64,000 bases of DNA from contig DASVAS010000003.1 of assembly GCA_036376245.1 (NCBI GenBank), positions 62,001 through 126,000 on the forward strand. The letters run 5' to 3'. The position numbers and the translations under genes were made by a program. Below, piece by piece: positions 33,287 to 41,855 of the stretch. How positions within the stretch are numbered: position 1 is the first letter of the stretch; each line of letters opens with the position of its first letter. Source of the stretch: DATARR01 sp036376245. GTDB taxonomy: Bacteria; Acidobacteriota; Thermoanaerobaculia; Multivoradales; UBA5704. The notes beneath the pieces are model-generated. The model made no database searches. It saw only the letters and a program-made list of their open reading frames with translations, and was not told the DNA's origin.

Positions 33287-35638
33287 GTGACAATTCCGCG
33301 CCTCATGCTGAAGCTCCCGGACATCGCCCTCCGCCGCCCGGCCCTAGTCCTCCTCGCCTTTCTCCTCGGCACCGTCGCCGTGGCCGCCGGCCTCCCCCGC
33401 CTGGAGGTCCGCACCGACGGCGCCGCCATCTACCCCGAGGACGATCCGGTCGTGGCGCGGACGCTGGCGGACCGCGACACGTTCTACGAGACCGAGCAGA
33501 TCCTCCTCCTGGCGACCGCCAAGCCGGGCGGCCCGCCGCTGGCCTCGCCGGAGGGCTTCCGCTTCCTCCGCAAGGCCTATCTGGAGCTGCGGGGACAGCC
33601 CGGCGTCAGCGGGTTCGGCCTGCACTCCCTGGCCGACCTCATCGAGACCCCGGAGCCGGGCAAGCTGCAGATCATCACCTACCTCGACGACATCCCGGAT
33701 CAGCCCGCCGCCTTCGCCCGCCTGATGGACCGCCTGCGGAAGAACCAGGTCACGGAGGGGCTGTTCCTCTCTCGCGACGGCCGGGTCTCGGCGTTCTACA
33801 TTCCCGTCGGCCAGGACGCGGACCGCCGCGACGTCATCCGGCAGCTCGAAAGCTGGCGGGCCTCCCGCGCCGCCGCCCCCTTCGACCTGCGGATCACCGG
33901 CCCGGCGGCGGCCGAGGCCGTGCTGGGTGAGACCGTGCTCGACGACCTCTCCCGCCTGGTGCCGATCATGGTCGCCGCCATCGCCCTGCTGCTGGTGATC
34001 TCCCTGCGCACCCCCGGCGGCGTGCTGATCCCCCTGGCCCAGATCCTGGCCACCCTGACCTGGACCCTCGGCCTCATGGGCTGGGCCGGCGTCCCCGTCA
34101 CCCTGGTGACGACCATCCTGCCGGTTCTGCTCATGGCGATGTCGATGACCGACTCGATCCACCTCCTGGAGCGCATCCAGCATCGCCTGGCGGAGATCCC
34201 CACCGACGTCCCCGCCCGCGCGCGGCTCCGCCAGGCCACCGGGGAGGCCTACGCCGCCATCGCCTCGCCGCTGATCCTCACCTCGCTGACCAACGCCTCC
34301 GGCTTCTACTCCTTCCTCGGATCTTCCATGAAGCCGCTGCGCGACCTCGGCCTGTTCGCGGGCTCGGGGCTGATGCTGGCGCTGCTCTTCACCTTCACGC
34401 TCATTCCCGCCCTCATCGCGTTCCTGCCCCCGGGCTGGACCGAGCGCGGCCGGCCCGGCTCCGCCGCGGGCGTCCCGGAGGTCCCCGCGTGGGAGAGGCT
34501 GCTGGCCCGCAGAAGCCGGACCTTCGCCCTCGGGGGAGCGATCCTCGTCGCCCTCGCCGTGCCCGGCCTCTTCCGGCTGACCGTCCAGGACTCCTGGATC
34601 GACAACTTCGATCCCCGCTCCCCCCTGGTCACCGCCGAGCGGACCTTCAACGCCTCCTTCTGGGGGACCTACCGCTTCGACGTGGTGTTCGAGGGAGACC
34701 GCGAATTCTTCTGGAAGCCCGCCGGAGCCGCGCTGCTGGAGGACTTCGACCGGCTGGCCCTCGCGGCCCCGCACGTCGGCGGCCGGCTCGGCTACCTCCA
34801 GTTCCTGGAGATCGGCGCCCAGGCGAGGGACCAGCCGCTGCCGGTCTCCAGGCTCTCCGCGGATGAAGCCAGGAAGGCCGGCGCCCTGGTGGAGGTGCTG
34901 TCGATCCGGTTGAGCCTCCGGCAGTACCTGACCCAGGACAAGAGCGCGGCGCGGGTGCGCCTGTTCGTCCCGGATGCCGACTACGCCAAGGGCCGCGAGC
35001 TGCGGGCCTGGATCGAGGCGCGCCTGCCGGAGCTCGCCCGCCGCTACGGTGTGAAGGCCCATGTCTCCGGCGACGTGCCGGTGGGCCTCTCGGTGGTGGG
35101 AGCGATCGTGGGCAACCAGCTCGGCTCCATCGGCTGGACCGCCGTCCAGATCCTGCTCACCCTTCTGATCGCCTTCCGGAGCCTGCGCTGGACGGTCATC
35201 TCGGTCGTCCCCGTGTTCACCGCCACCGTGCTCCTCTTCGCGGTGCTGGGCTACACCGGTATTCCCCTCGGCATCGCCACCAGCATGTTCGCGGCCCTGA
35301 CCCTGGGGGCCGGCGTGGACTTCGCCCTGCACTACGTCCACACCTACCGGCGCGGGCGCGAAACCGGGCTTTCCCACGATGACGCCGTCCTGGAGACTCT
35401 GCGGACGGCTGGCCGGGGCCTGCTCTGGAACGCCCTCGTCCTCGCCTTCGGCTTCTCGGCGCTGGCCTTCTCCGCCATCAAGCCCAACGCCAGCCTGGGG
35501 TTCCTCCTGGCGGCGGCGATGATGGCGAGCTATGCCACGACGGTGGTGTTCCTGCCGGAGGTGCTGCGGTGGTTTTCTTCCAGAGCCGATGCCCTGGGCA
35601 AGAAAATCCCAGCGGTAGAGACGCCACAGACGATGTAG
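33287..35638 (+). CDS. RND/MMPL-superfamily exporter
   Basis: 783 residues from GTG 33287 (ATG 33305 is an alternative; neither has a clear SD). Two repeated halves of one plus five membrane helices with large external loops: TM cluster near 235-390 (PIMVAAIALLLVISL, LLMAMSMTDSIHLLE) and near 620-770 (ATSMFAALTLGAGVDFALH). The DSIHLLE and GVDFALHY motifs are the MMPL/HpnN-type proton-relay equivalents. Family members export lipids, hopanoids or drugs. Located 1.3 kb after the enediyne thioesterase on the same strand, so export of or protection from the product is possible but unproven. Confidence 0.88.
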   Translation: MTIPRLMLKLPDIALRRPALVLLAFLLGTVAVAAGLPRLEVRTDGAAIYPEDDPVVARTLADRDTFYETEQILLLATAKPGGPPLASPEGFRFLRKAYLELRGQPGVSGFGLHSLADLIETPEPGKLQIITYLDDIPDQPAAFARLMDRLRKNQVTEGLFLSRDGRVSAFYIPVGQDADRRDVIRQLESWRASRAAAPFDLRITGPAAAEAVLGETVLDDLSRLVPIMVAAIALLLVISLRTPGGVLIPLAQILATLTWTLGLMGWAGVPVTLVTTILPVLLMAMSMTDSIHLLERIQHRLAEIPTDVPARARLRQATGEAYAAIASPLILTSLTNASGFYSFLGSSMKPLRDLGLFAGSGLMLALLFTFTLIPALIAFLPPGWTERGRPGSAAGVPEVPAWERLLARRSRTFALGGAILVALAVPGLFRLTVQDSWIDNFDPRSPLVTAERTFNASFWGTYRFDVVFEGDREFFWKPAGAALLEDFDRLALAAPHVGGRLGYLQFLEIGAQARDQPLPVSRLSADEARKAGALVEVLSIRLSLRQYLTQDKSAARVRLFVPDADYAKGRELRAWIEARLPELARRYGVKAHVSGDVPVGLSVVGAIVGNQLGSIGWTAVQILLTLLIAFRSLRWTVISVVPVFTATVLLFAVLGYTGIPLGIATSMFAALTLGAGVDFALHYVHTYRRGRETGLSHDDAVLETLRTAGRGLLWNALVLAFGFSALAFSAIKPNASLGFLLAAAMMASYATTVVFLPEVLRWFSSRADALGKKIPAVETPQTM

Positions 35639-35867
35639 CAAGACCTGCCGAGGCTACCGCCGGCGTGGCGTCTTTCGGAGGGCAGAGCGCAACCCTCAAC
35701 AAGCCGGAGTGAACCGGATCGACGCCACGTTCCCTTTTTCTAGGTCAGGGGGAATCGATCCTCCAAGAGGGCCTGCCCTTTGAGACGGTCTGCCCTTCGA
35801 AGAGACGCCATGCCGACAGTGGCCTCGGCAGGTCTTGCCACATCGTCTATGGCGTCTCTTCTACAAG
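35617..35867. repeat. Long imperfect inverted repeat, 75-80-bp arms
   Basis: Left arm 35617-35692 (AGAGACGCCACAGACGATGT..., CAAGACCTGCCGAGGC) is matched by the reverse complement of 35786-35867 with few mismatches. Each arm itself carries an inner AGACGCCA...TGGCGTCT pair. The left arm includes the last codons and stop of the RND gene, so the element either inserted at its 3' end or supplies its stop. No ORF between the arms. Confidence 0.75.
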
Positions 35868-35876
35868 CACGTGGCT

Positions 35877-36047
35877 TTAGGTAGTAGGCGGTTTATAGAG
35901 TTCGCACCGGCACGTAAACGGGCACGTGACCGTGTTATGAGTGCCCGTGTCAGTGTAGCCGCCGCCCGCGACTTCTCCCCATTCAAGAGCCGATAACCCC
36001 CGCAGCGTCTCCTTCGCCAGCTTCAGCTTCTTCGCCTGCTTCTTCAT
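35877..36047 (-). CDS. RiPP precursor peptide, class I lanthipeptide-like
   Basis: 56 residues from ATG 36047, AAGGAGG 6 nt upstream. The leader MKKQAKKLKLAKETLRGL carries the KKLxLxKETL motif typical of class I lanthipeptide-like precursors of Bacteroidota and Acidobacteriota, and ends EVAGGG, a double-glycine-type cleavage zone. The core (residues about 31-56) is 26 residues with eight Thr, no Ser and three Cys in CPFTCRC, plus Tyr, His, Asn. Dehydrated Thr plus Cys could give three methyl-lanthionine rings. No lanthionine synthetase, C39 peptidase or transporter is in the window, so it would rely on enzymes elsewhere. Confidence 0.75.
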   Translation of the reverse strand: MKKQAKKLKLAKETLRGLSALEWGEVAGGGYTDTGTHNTVTCPFTCRCELYKPPTT

Positions 36048-36048
36048 G

Positions 36049-36087
36049 AGTCCTCCTTAAGGAGTGGCTAGTGTACTCCTTCAGGAG
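36049..36087 (-). promoter_or_regulatory. Paired palindromes over the RiPP ribosome site
   Basis: CTCCTTAAGGAG (36052-36063) is a perfect 12-bp palindrome that contains the AAGGAGG ribosome site; CTCCTTCAGGAG at 36077-36088 is a near-copy 25 bp further upstream. In RNA the first could pair with itself or the second and hide the ribosome site; in DNA the pair could be an operator. Confidence 0.4.
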
Positions 36088-36240
36088 GCTCACTGTTGAG
36101 GGCAGGGGAAAAGGTCGGGCGCGGCGGGGCGCGCCAACTTGCCGGGTCATCCCCGAACGTTGCCGGCCCAACGGGCCGGTGCAGCCAGGGACGAGAGCCG
36201 TCGGGAAGCGCAGGTGAGATGTGCGGCGAGCGCTTGAAGA

Positions 36241-36270
36241 GAAAAAGGCCGGCCTCGGAGAGGCCGGCCT
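36241..36270 (-). terminator. Intrinsic terminator of the 36292-37383 gene
   Basis: Read on the minus strand: AGGCCGGCCTC, loop TCC, GAGGCCGGCC, then TTTTTC. Perfect 11-bp stem with a U run, 22 bp past the stop. Confidence 0.85.
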
Positions 36271-36291
36271 CGCAACGCTCCCGAGCGGAAG

Positions 36292-37383
36292 CTACTGCTG
36301 CTGGTTGTCCTGCACGGGCTTGCCGGGGGCCTTCTTGCCGCCCGCCGGCTGCTTCTTGCCGGTCGTGAGGGTCGTGTCAGTGTTCGGCTGGAGCTCGGTC
36401 GCCGTCGTGGTCTGATAGGTGCAGAGACGGCTGGGGGTGGCGGTCACGGCCGTGCCGTTGGCATCGATCGCGGTCGCCTTGCCTCCCGCGACATCGGTGT
36501 CGGAGCCGAGCGTGCCCGTGCCGGTCTGCGTCGCGCAATCCCTGGGCGGCCTGACCTTGTGGGTCAGCGAGTAGACGGCGTGGTCGTGCGAAGACTCCCC
36601 GGTGCCGCCGCAGAGCGGCCACGGCGGAGTCGGATCATAGCCCTGATGGAACTCGAGGCCGGGCCAGCCGGCCTGCTTGCGGCCGACCGTCACGTAGTCG
36701 TTGACGCCGTCGAAGTCGCCGTCCACACCGATACCGGCCGCGATCGGGGTGATGCCCTTGGTGGCGGGGTTGAAGCCGTTGGGCCCGAAGGCCACTTCCC
36801 AGCACACGTTGTTGGCGCCCAGGATCAGCGGAGACGGGCAAGCCGCGACCGCGCAGTCGATGTCCACCCGGTTGCCGGGGTTGCCGACCTCGATGAAGAC
36901 CAGCTTGGGCAGCACGGGGAAGCTCGAATTGAACCGGCCGCCGTCCGGCGTCAGCCGGGTGGCGGTGATCGTACCCGGGCCCGACGGCGTGCTGGAGAGC
37001 GCCACCGTCAACTGGAAGTTCGTGCCGTTGATGTTGACGTTGCCCCGCAGCCGGAGCGCCTTGATCTCCACCGGGAACGTCTTGGTCTCGGGGATCAGGT
37101 TGAAGGTCACCGGCGGCGGGTTCCGCACCAGCAGGGTGTCGATCGAGCCCAGTCCCGGAGCCAGCGGCGCGCCGCTCAGGGAAACGATCTGCGGGGTCAC
37201 CACCGAGCCCGGACCGAAGAAAGCGTTGATCGGGAACACACCCAGATCGATCTGCGAGCTGTTCGCGGGCGTCACCCAGCCGTCGTTGCCCGGAGCCACT
37301 GTGATCGGCTGCGCCAGCGAGGGCGCCGCGGCGACCGCCAGTGCCAGAGCGGCGAACGCTAAACTCCTCCAAAATCTACTCAT
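36292..37383 (-). CDS. Secreted protein of the local four-member family
   Basis: 363 residues from ATG 37383 after AAGGAGAAG. Signal peptide to about residue 25 (SLAQ). Closest relative in the window is the 32081-33082 protein: the first ~260 residues (GNDGWVTPANSSQIDLGVFP onward) align almost without gaps, including DIDCAVAACPSPL and GIGVDGDFDGVNDY. The C-terminal ~90 residues differ and end lysine/proline-rich (KKQPAGGKKAPGKP). High identity over the shared part implies recent duplication. Own promoter and terminator likely. Function unknown. Confidence 0.82.
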   Translation of the reverse strand: MSRFWRSLAFAALALAVAAAPSLAQPITVAPGNDGWVTPANSSQIDLGVFPINAFFGPGSVVTPQIVSLSGAPLAPGLGSIDTLLVRNPPPVTFNLIPETKTFPVEIKALRLRGNVNINGTNFQLTVALSSTPSGPGTITATRLTPDGGRFNSSFPVLPKLVFIEVGNPGNRVDIDCAVAACPSPLILGANNVCWEVAFGPNGFNPATKGITPIAAGIGVDGDFDGVNDYVTVGRKQAGWPGLEFHQGYDPTPPWPLCGGTGESSHDHAVYSLTHKVRPPRDCATQTGTGTLGSDTDVAGGKATAIDANGTAVTATPSRLCTYQTTTATELQPNTDTTLTTGKKQPAGGKKAPGKPVQDNQQQ

Positions 37384-37547
37384 CCTCTTCTCCTTCCTGG
37401 TTATTACGAAGTCGCTAGGCAATGAGCAACTTCCCAATACATCACGGTGCTTCAATAAGCCGTAGCGAGACAAAGAAGGCGTGACAGAGCGAAGAAAAGA
37501 GTCCCGGCCTCGGGCCCATAGACCTAAAATAGATCTTCAAAGGAAAC

Positions 37548-37580
37548 GGCGGCGGAGAGGAGATTCCTCTCCGCCGTCAG
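37548..37580 (-). terminator. Intrinsic terminator of the 37591-38406 gene
   Basis: GGCGGAGAGG-AGATT-CCTCTCCGCC: a perfect 10-bp stem (37550-37574), followed on the minus strand by a pyrimidine/T-rich GTTTCCTTT. Confidence 0.75.
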
Positions 37581-37590
37581 CCTGAGGGGC

Positions 37591-38406
37591 TCAGAAGATC
37601 GGGAAGGGACCCGGATCCGGGAGCACGTCGAACGGCGGGATGGGCGGCCGGACCCAGTGCTCAACGGGCGGCTCGGGCTCGGGAATGAAGATGTTGTACG
37701 GAGCCTCGGGGAACGAGTTGGAAGCGGTGATGCCGGCGACGAAGTTGCCGCTGCCGATGGAGGTCACATTACCGATGGGCGTCCCCTGCCTCAGCTGGGT
37801 CATGCCCCGGCTCGCGGGATCGAACTGCCCGGGACCGTCCGTCCGGACCCAGCCGGCATTCGAGACCTGCAGGACGTACGGCCGGCAACTCACAACCGCG
37901 CAGTCGATGACCACCTGGTTGCCCTTTTCATCGGTGAAGATCAGCTTGGGAAGGACTGGCAGAGTGGCGGAGAACGTGCCGCCGTCGGCGTTGACCCGCC
38001 GATACGTCGCGCTTCCCTTTTGCTGCGGGGAGTCGGACAGCACGATGTTCAGCCGGAACTTCTGCCCCCCGATCAGCACCGGCTTCTCCGACTCCAGGCT
38101 CAGGGCCACGATCACGACCGGGCTCGTCGCCGTGCCGCTGGCGCCGATCGTCACGTCCGTATCCCGGCGCATCACCGAATCGACGCCGGGCACATCCGGG
38201 AACGGCCGGCCGAACAGATCCACCCTGGGGTTGCTCTGGAGCGACGCTCCGAACACCTGCTGGATCGGCACGGTCCTGAGGTCGAACAGCGTCTGGCCGC
38301 CCAACGGCGTGTTCAGGGCGCCGTCCCCCGCTCTCAGGGTCTGAGCGGCGGCCGGGACGGCCAGAATCGCCAGCAACACTACGATGCTCAGCAAAACTTT
38401 CTTCAT
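37591..38406 (-). CDS. Secreted protein of the local four-member family (short member)
   Basis: 271 residues from ATG 38406 (AAGGAGGAAG). Signal peptide MKKVLLSIVVLLAILAVPAAAQ. Shares the family plan in shorter form: DLRTVPIQQVFG, GVDSVMRRDTDVTI, VALSLESEKPVL, VNADGGTFSATLPVLPKL, VVIDCAVVSCRP. Ends with a proline-rich tail (EPEPPVEHWVRPPIPP). It lies immediately upstream of, and on the same strand as, the 36292-37383 paralogue but is separated by a terminator. Confidence 0.8.
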   Translation of the reverse strand: MKKVLLSIVVLLAILAVPAAAQTLRAGDGALNTPLGGQTLFDLRTVPIQQVFGASLQSNPRVDLFGRPFPDVPGVDSVMRRDTDVTIGASGTATSPVVIVALSLESEKPVLIGGQKFRLNIVLSDSPQQKGSATYRRVNADGGTFSATLPVLPKLIFTDEKGNQVVIDCAVVSCRPYVLQVSNAGWVRTDGPGQFDPASRGMTQLRQGTPIGNVTSIGSGNFVAGITASNSFPEAPYNIFIPEPEPPVEHWVRPPIPPFDVLPDPGPFPIF

Positions 38407-38530
38407 CGCTTCCTCCTTAGCTTTGGCAAATACTTCCCTCACAATTCAACTGGTGTCTCCCAACTGTTCCACGGGACAAAAAGGGAAAGGGGCGGAGGAA
38501 GCTCCGCCTGCCGCCAGGAGGCGCGGCGGG

Positions 38531-39472
38531 CTAGCGGCGGCGCCGTAGCGGGAGGGGTCTCAGGAACCGCTGGCGCTGGCGGTTGGGGCGAGGGATGTGC
38601 TCGCCGCGCCGCTCGGCGAGCTCGCGGCCGATCTCGGAGTTGACCTCGCCGCCCATGAGGATGGCGAAGGCGGTCAGGTAGAACCAGACCAGGAGCAGGA
38701 TCACCGCGCCCAGCGAGCCGTAGGCGGTGGTGAAGCTGCGGAAGTAGGCGAGGTAGAGGCGCAGGCCGAAGGTGACGAGCAGCCAGAGGGCCACGCCGGT
38801 GACCGCCCCGGGGGTGCCCCACTGGCGGTTGGGGCTGTCGCCGAGGTTGGGGGCGTAGTTGTAGACCATCTCGAAGGAGATGATGGCGAACACCAGGATC
38901 AGCGGCCACTGGAGGATGCGCCACGCCATGGCGAAGAAGGAGCCGTGGCCGAACCATCCGGCCAGGGTATTGGCGATGGCGCCGCCGTAGAAGATCAGGA
39001 TCAGGGCGCAGACGGTGAGGACGGCGAAGGTCAGGGTGAGCACCACCGCGATGATCCGCCGCCGCCACCAGCGGCGGGTCTCCTTGAGGCCGCAGGCGGT
39101 GTTGAGAGTCCGGCCCACCGCGATCATGCCGTTGGAGGCGATCCAGATGGCGGCGGCCAGGGAGAGCCAGAGCTTGGTTCCCGTGTTGGCGACGGTGATC
39201 TCCTGCAGGGTGCCGGTGAGCAGCATCGAGATGTCCGCGCTGGGCGAGATCTGGATGAGGTAGGCCATCAGGTCCAGCCGCAGCTCCGGATTGGTCTCCG
39301 CCAGGTAGCCGAGGAGCGTGGTGAGGAACAGCAGCAGGGGGAACACCGAGAACAGGAAGAAGTAGGCCAGCTCCGCGCACCGCCCGAGCACCTCGTCCTC
39401 CCAGATCTGCCGCCACAGCCGCAGGAAGAACTGCTTCCAGGAGAGGCCGGCGCGGGTCCAGAGGGTCTGCAT
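38531..39472 (-). CDS. YihY/BrkB-family inner-membrane protein
   Basis: 313 residues from ATG 39472. After an N-terminal amphipathic region comes AELAYFFLFSVFPLLLFLTTLLG, then five further helices; GSLGAVILLLVWFYLTAFAILMGGEVN is the YihY/BrkB signature. The tail is highly basic (RQRQRFLRPLPLRRRR). Family function is unsettled (often misnamed RNase BN). Confidence 0.9.
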   Translation of the reverse strand: MQTLWTRAGLSWKQFFLRLWRQIWEDEVLGRCAELAYFFLFSVFPLLLFLTTLLGYLAETNPELRLDLMAYLIQISPSADISMLLTGTLQEITVANTGTKLWLSLAAAIWIASNGMIAVGRTLNTACGLKETRRWWRRRIIAVVLTLTFAVLTVCALILIFYGGAIANTLAGWFGHGSFFAMAWRILQWPLILVFAIISFEMVYNYAPNLGDSPNRQWGTPGAVTGVALWLLVTFGLRLYLAYFRSFTTAYGSLGAVILLLVWFYLTAFAILMGGEVNSEIGRELAERRGEHIPRPNRQRQRFLRPLPLRRRR

Positions 39473-39577
39473 AAGAGGGAGACGATAGCAAATCGGGATC
39501 GTTGCCCTCTGAGCTGATCCGCAGGGGACGGAGGCGCGGCAGAGCGGCCGGTTCCGTTAACATTGCGTCAGACGAAC

Positions 39578-41800
39578 ATGCCGGAACCCACTGTCGCCTA
39601 CCGCATCTGCCCCCTGTGCGAAGCCTGCTGCGGCCTGACGGTCGAGTTGCGCGAGGGCCGCGTGGCCGCCGTCCGCGGCGACCGGGAGGACGTCTTCAGC
39701 GCCGGCTATCTCTGCCCCAAGGGGGTGGCGCTCAAGGAGCTGCATGAGGATCCGGACCGGCTGCGCGCGCCGCTGGTGAAGCGCGACGGCCGTTTCGCGG
39801 CGGCGAGCTGGGAGGAGGCTTTCGCCGAGATCGAGAGGCGTCTCCCCCCCATTCTCGCGCGCTCGGGACGGGACGCGGCGGCGCTCGCCATCGGCAACCC
39901 GGCCGCCCACAAGATGGGCCTGCTGCTCTATGTGACGCGGCTCGCCCGTGCCCTGGGCACCCGCAACGTGTTCAGCGCCTCGACCCTCGATCAGATGCCC
40001 AAGCAGCTGTCCAGCGGGCTGATGTTCGGCCACTGGCTGTCGATTCCCGTGCCCGACATCGAGCGCTGCGATTTCCTGCTCATCCTCGGCGCCAATCCCA
40101 TGGCGTCCAACGGCAGCCTGTGGACGGTGCCCGATTTCCGCGGCAAGGCCAGGGCGCTCCAGGCGCGCGGCGGAAGACTGGTGGTGGTCGACCCGCGGCG
40201 AACGGAGACCGCGCGGCTCGCCGACCGGCATCTGTTCATCCGCCCGGGAAGCGACGTCTTCTTCCTTCTCGGCCTGGCGCACACGCTGTTCGACGAGGGG
40301 CTGGCGCGTCTCGGGATTCTCGCGGAGCACGTGAACGGCGTCGAAGCGGTGCGCGAGGCCGTCGTGCCGTTCGCGCCCGAACGCGTCGCGCCCCGCTGCG
40401 GCATCGCGGCGGAGACGATCCGGGAGCTGGCCCGCACCCTGGCCGCCACCGGGAGGGCCGCCGTGTACGGGCGGCTGGGGACCTGCACGCAGCGCTTCGG
40501 CTCGCTCAGCAGTTGGCTGGTGGACGTGCTCAACGCGCTCACGGGCCATCTGGACGTGCCCGGGGGCGCGATGTTTCCCAAGGCCGCCGCCTTCGCCGCC
40601 AATACGATGGGGTCTCCCGGCACGGGTAAGGGTGTCGCGACCGGGCGCCGCCGGAGCCGCGTCTCGAACGCGCCGGAGGTGTACGGCGAGCTGCCCATGA
40701 CCTGCCTGGCGGAGGAGATCGAAACCCCGGGCGAGGGCCAGGTCCGGACGCTGCTCACGGTCGCCGGCAACCCGGTGCTGTCGGCCCCCAACGGTCCGCG
40801 GCTGGCCGCGGCGCTGGAGACGCTGGAATTCATGGTCAGCGTGGACGTCTACGTCAACGAGACCACGCGCCACGCCGATGTGATCCTGCCAGGGCTGTTG
40901 CCGTTCGAGGAGTCGCACTATGACGTGGCGTTCCCCCAGCTCTCCTACCGCAACCACGCCCGCTACAGCTCGCCGGTGCTCACGCCGCCGCCGGGCCGGC
41001 CCGCGGAGTGGGAGATCCTGCTGCGGCTGGCGGCGGTCGCCGAAGGAAGGGGCGCCGGAGCCGACGTGCAGACCCTGGATGACGAGATGGTGGCCGAGGA
41101 CCTTCGCCGCCGGGCCGGCGCCCAGGCCGATTTCCTGCTGCAGGCCGTGGCGCAATGGCGCGGCCCCGAGCGGCTGCTCGATCTCGCGTTGCGCGGCGGT
41201 CCGTACGGCGACCAGTTCGGACGCCGCCCGGACGGCCTGACGCTGGCGAAGGTCAAGGCCGCGCCTCACGGCATCGACCTCGGCCCGTTGGCGCCTCGCG
41301 TGCCGGAAGTCCTGCGCACCCCCTCGGGAAAGATCGAGCTCGCGCCCGCCCTGTTTCTCGACGATCTGAAGCACGCCGAGGCGGATCTCGCGGCGCCCGC
41401 TCCCGACCTGGTGGTGATCGGACGCCGCGACCTGCGCTCGAACAACAGTTGGATGCACAATCTTCCGGTCCTGGCCAAGGGTCCGCGACGGTGTACGGCG
41501 CTGGTCCATCCCGCCGACGCCGCCCGCTGCGGTGTGACCGATGCCGGTCCCGCGCGCCTGATCGGCGCCGGCGGACATGCGGTCACGGTGGAGGTGAAGG
41601 TCAGCGACGAGGTCATGCCGGGCGTGATCTCCCTGCCGCACGGCTGGGGCCACGATCTCCCCGGGATCCGCCTGGAGGTCGCCGCCCGGCGGCCGGGCGC
41701 CAACCTCAACGCGCTGCTCGACGAAAACCTGCGCGATCCGCTCTCCGGCAACGCCGTCCTGAGCGGCGTGCCGGTGCGCCTGGAGCCGGAAAACGCCTGA
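39578..41800 (+). CDS. Molybdopterin-dependent oxidoreductase
   Basis: 740 residues from ATG 39578 (a TTG at 39563 is possible). The N-terminus ICPLCEACC...YLCPKG is the four-cysteine [4Fe-4S] motif, followed by molybdopterin-binding segments (LLILGANPMASNG, VVVDPRRTETARLADRHL, HADVILPGLLPFEES) and a C-terminal dinucleotide-binding beta-barrel (RRDLRSNNSWMHN, INLPHGWGHD-like SLPHGWGHD). No twin-arginine signal, so cytoplasmic. Substrate unknown; related to formate dehydrogenase/assimilatory nitrate reductase-type proteins. No redox partner gene is adjacent. Confidence 0.9.
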   Translation: MPEPTVAYRICPLCEACCGLTVELREGRVAAVRGDREDVFSAGYLCPKGVALKELHEDPDRLRAPLVKRDGRFAAASWEEAFAEIERRLPPILARSGRDAAALAIGNPAAHKMGLLLYVTRLARALGTRNVFSASTLDQMPKQLSSGLMFGHWLSIPVPDIERCDFLLILGANPMASNGSLWTVPDFRGKARALQARGGRLVVVDPRRTETARLADRHLFIRPGSDVFFLLGLAHTLFDEGLARLGILAEHVNGVEAVREAVVPFAPERVAPRCGIAAETIRELARTLAATGRAAVYGRLGTCTQRFGSLSSWLVDVLNALTGHLDVPGGAMFPKAAAFAANTMGSPGTGKGVATGRRRSRVSNAPEVYGELPMTCLAEEIETPGEGQVRTLLTVAGNPVLSAPNGPRLAAALETLEFMVSVDVYVNETTRHADVILPGLLPFEESHYDVAFPQLSYRNHARYSSPVLTPPPGRPAEWEILLRLAAVAEGRGAGADVQTLDDEMVAEDLRRRAGAQADFLLQAVAQWRGPERLLDLALRGGPYGDQFGRRPDGLTLAKVKAAPHGIDLGPLAPRVPEVLRTPSGKIELAPALFLDDLKHAEADLAAPAPDLVVIGRRDLRSNNSWMHNLPVLAKGPRRCTALVHPADAARCGVTDAGPARLIGAGGHAVTVEVKVSDEVMPGVISLPHGWGHDLPGIRLEVAARRPGANLNALLDENLRDPLSGNAVLSGVPVRLEPENA

Positions 41801-41855
41801 GTAGGAACGAATGTAGGGATCCCCGGCAGAGCCTTTCGTCACCGACAGGCCCGAA

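Noticed and set aside
33344..35641. Long open frame antisense to the RND exporter
   Set aside because: Low-complexity composition and no motifs; the plus strand encodes a clear transporter.
35983..36171. 62-codon minus-strand frame covering the RiPP start region
   Set aside because: The adjacent frame starting at ATG 36047 has the strong ribosome site and the lanthipeptide leader motif, so the longer frame is a shadow.
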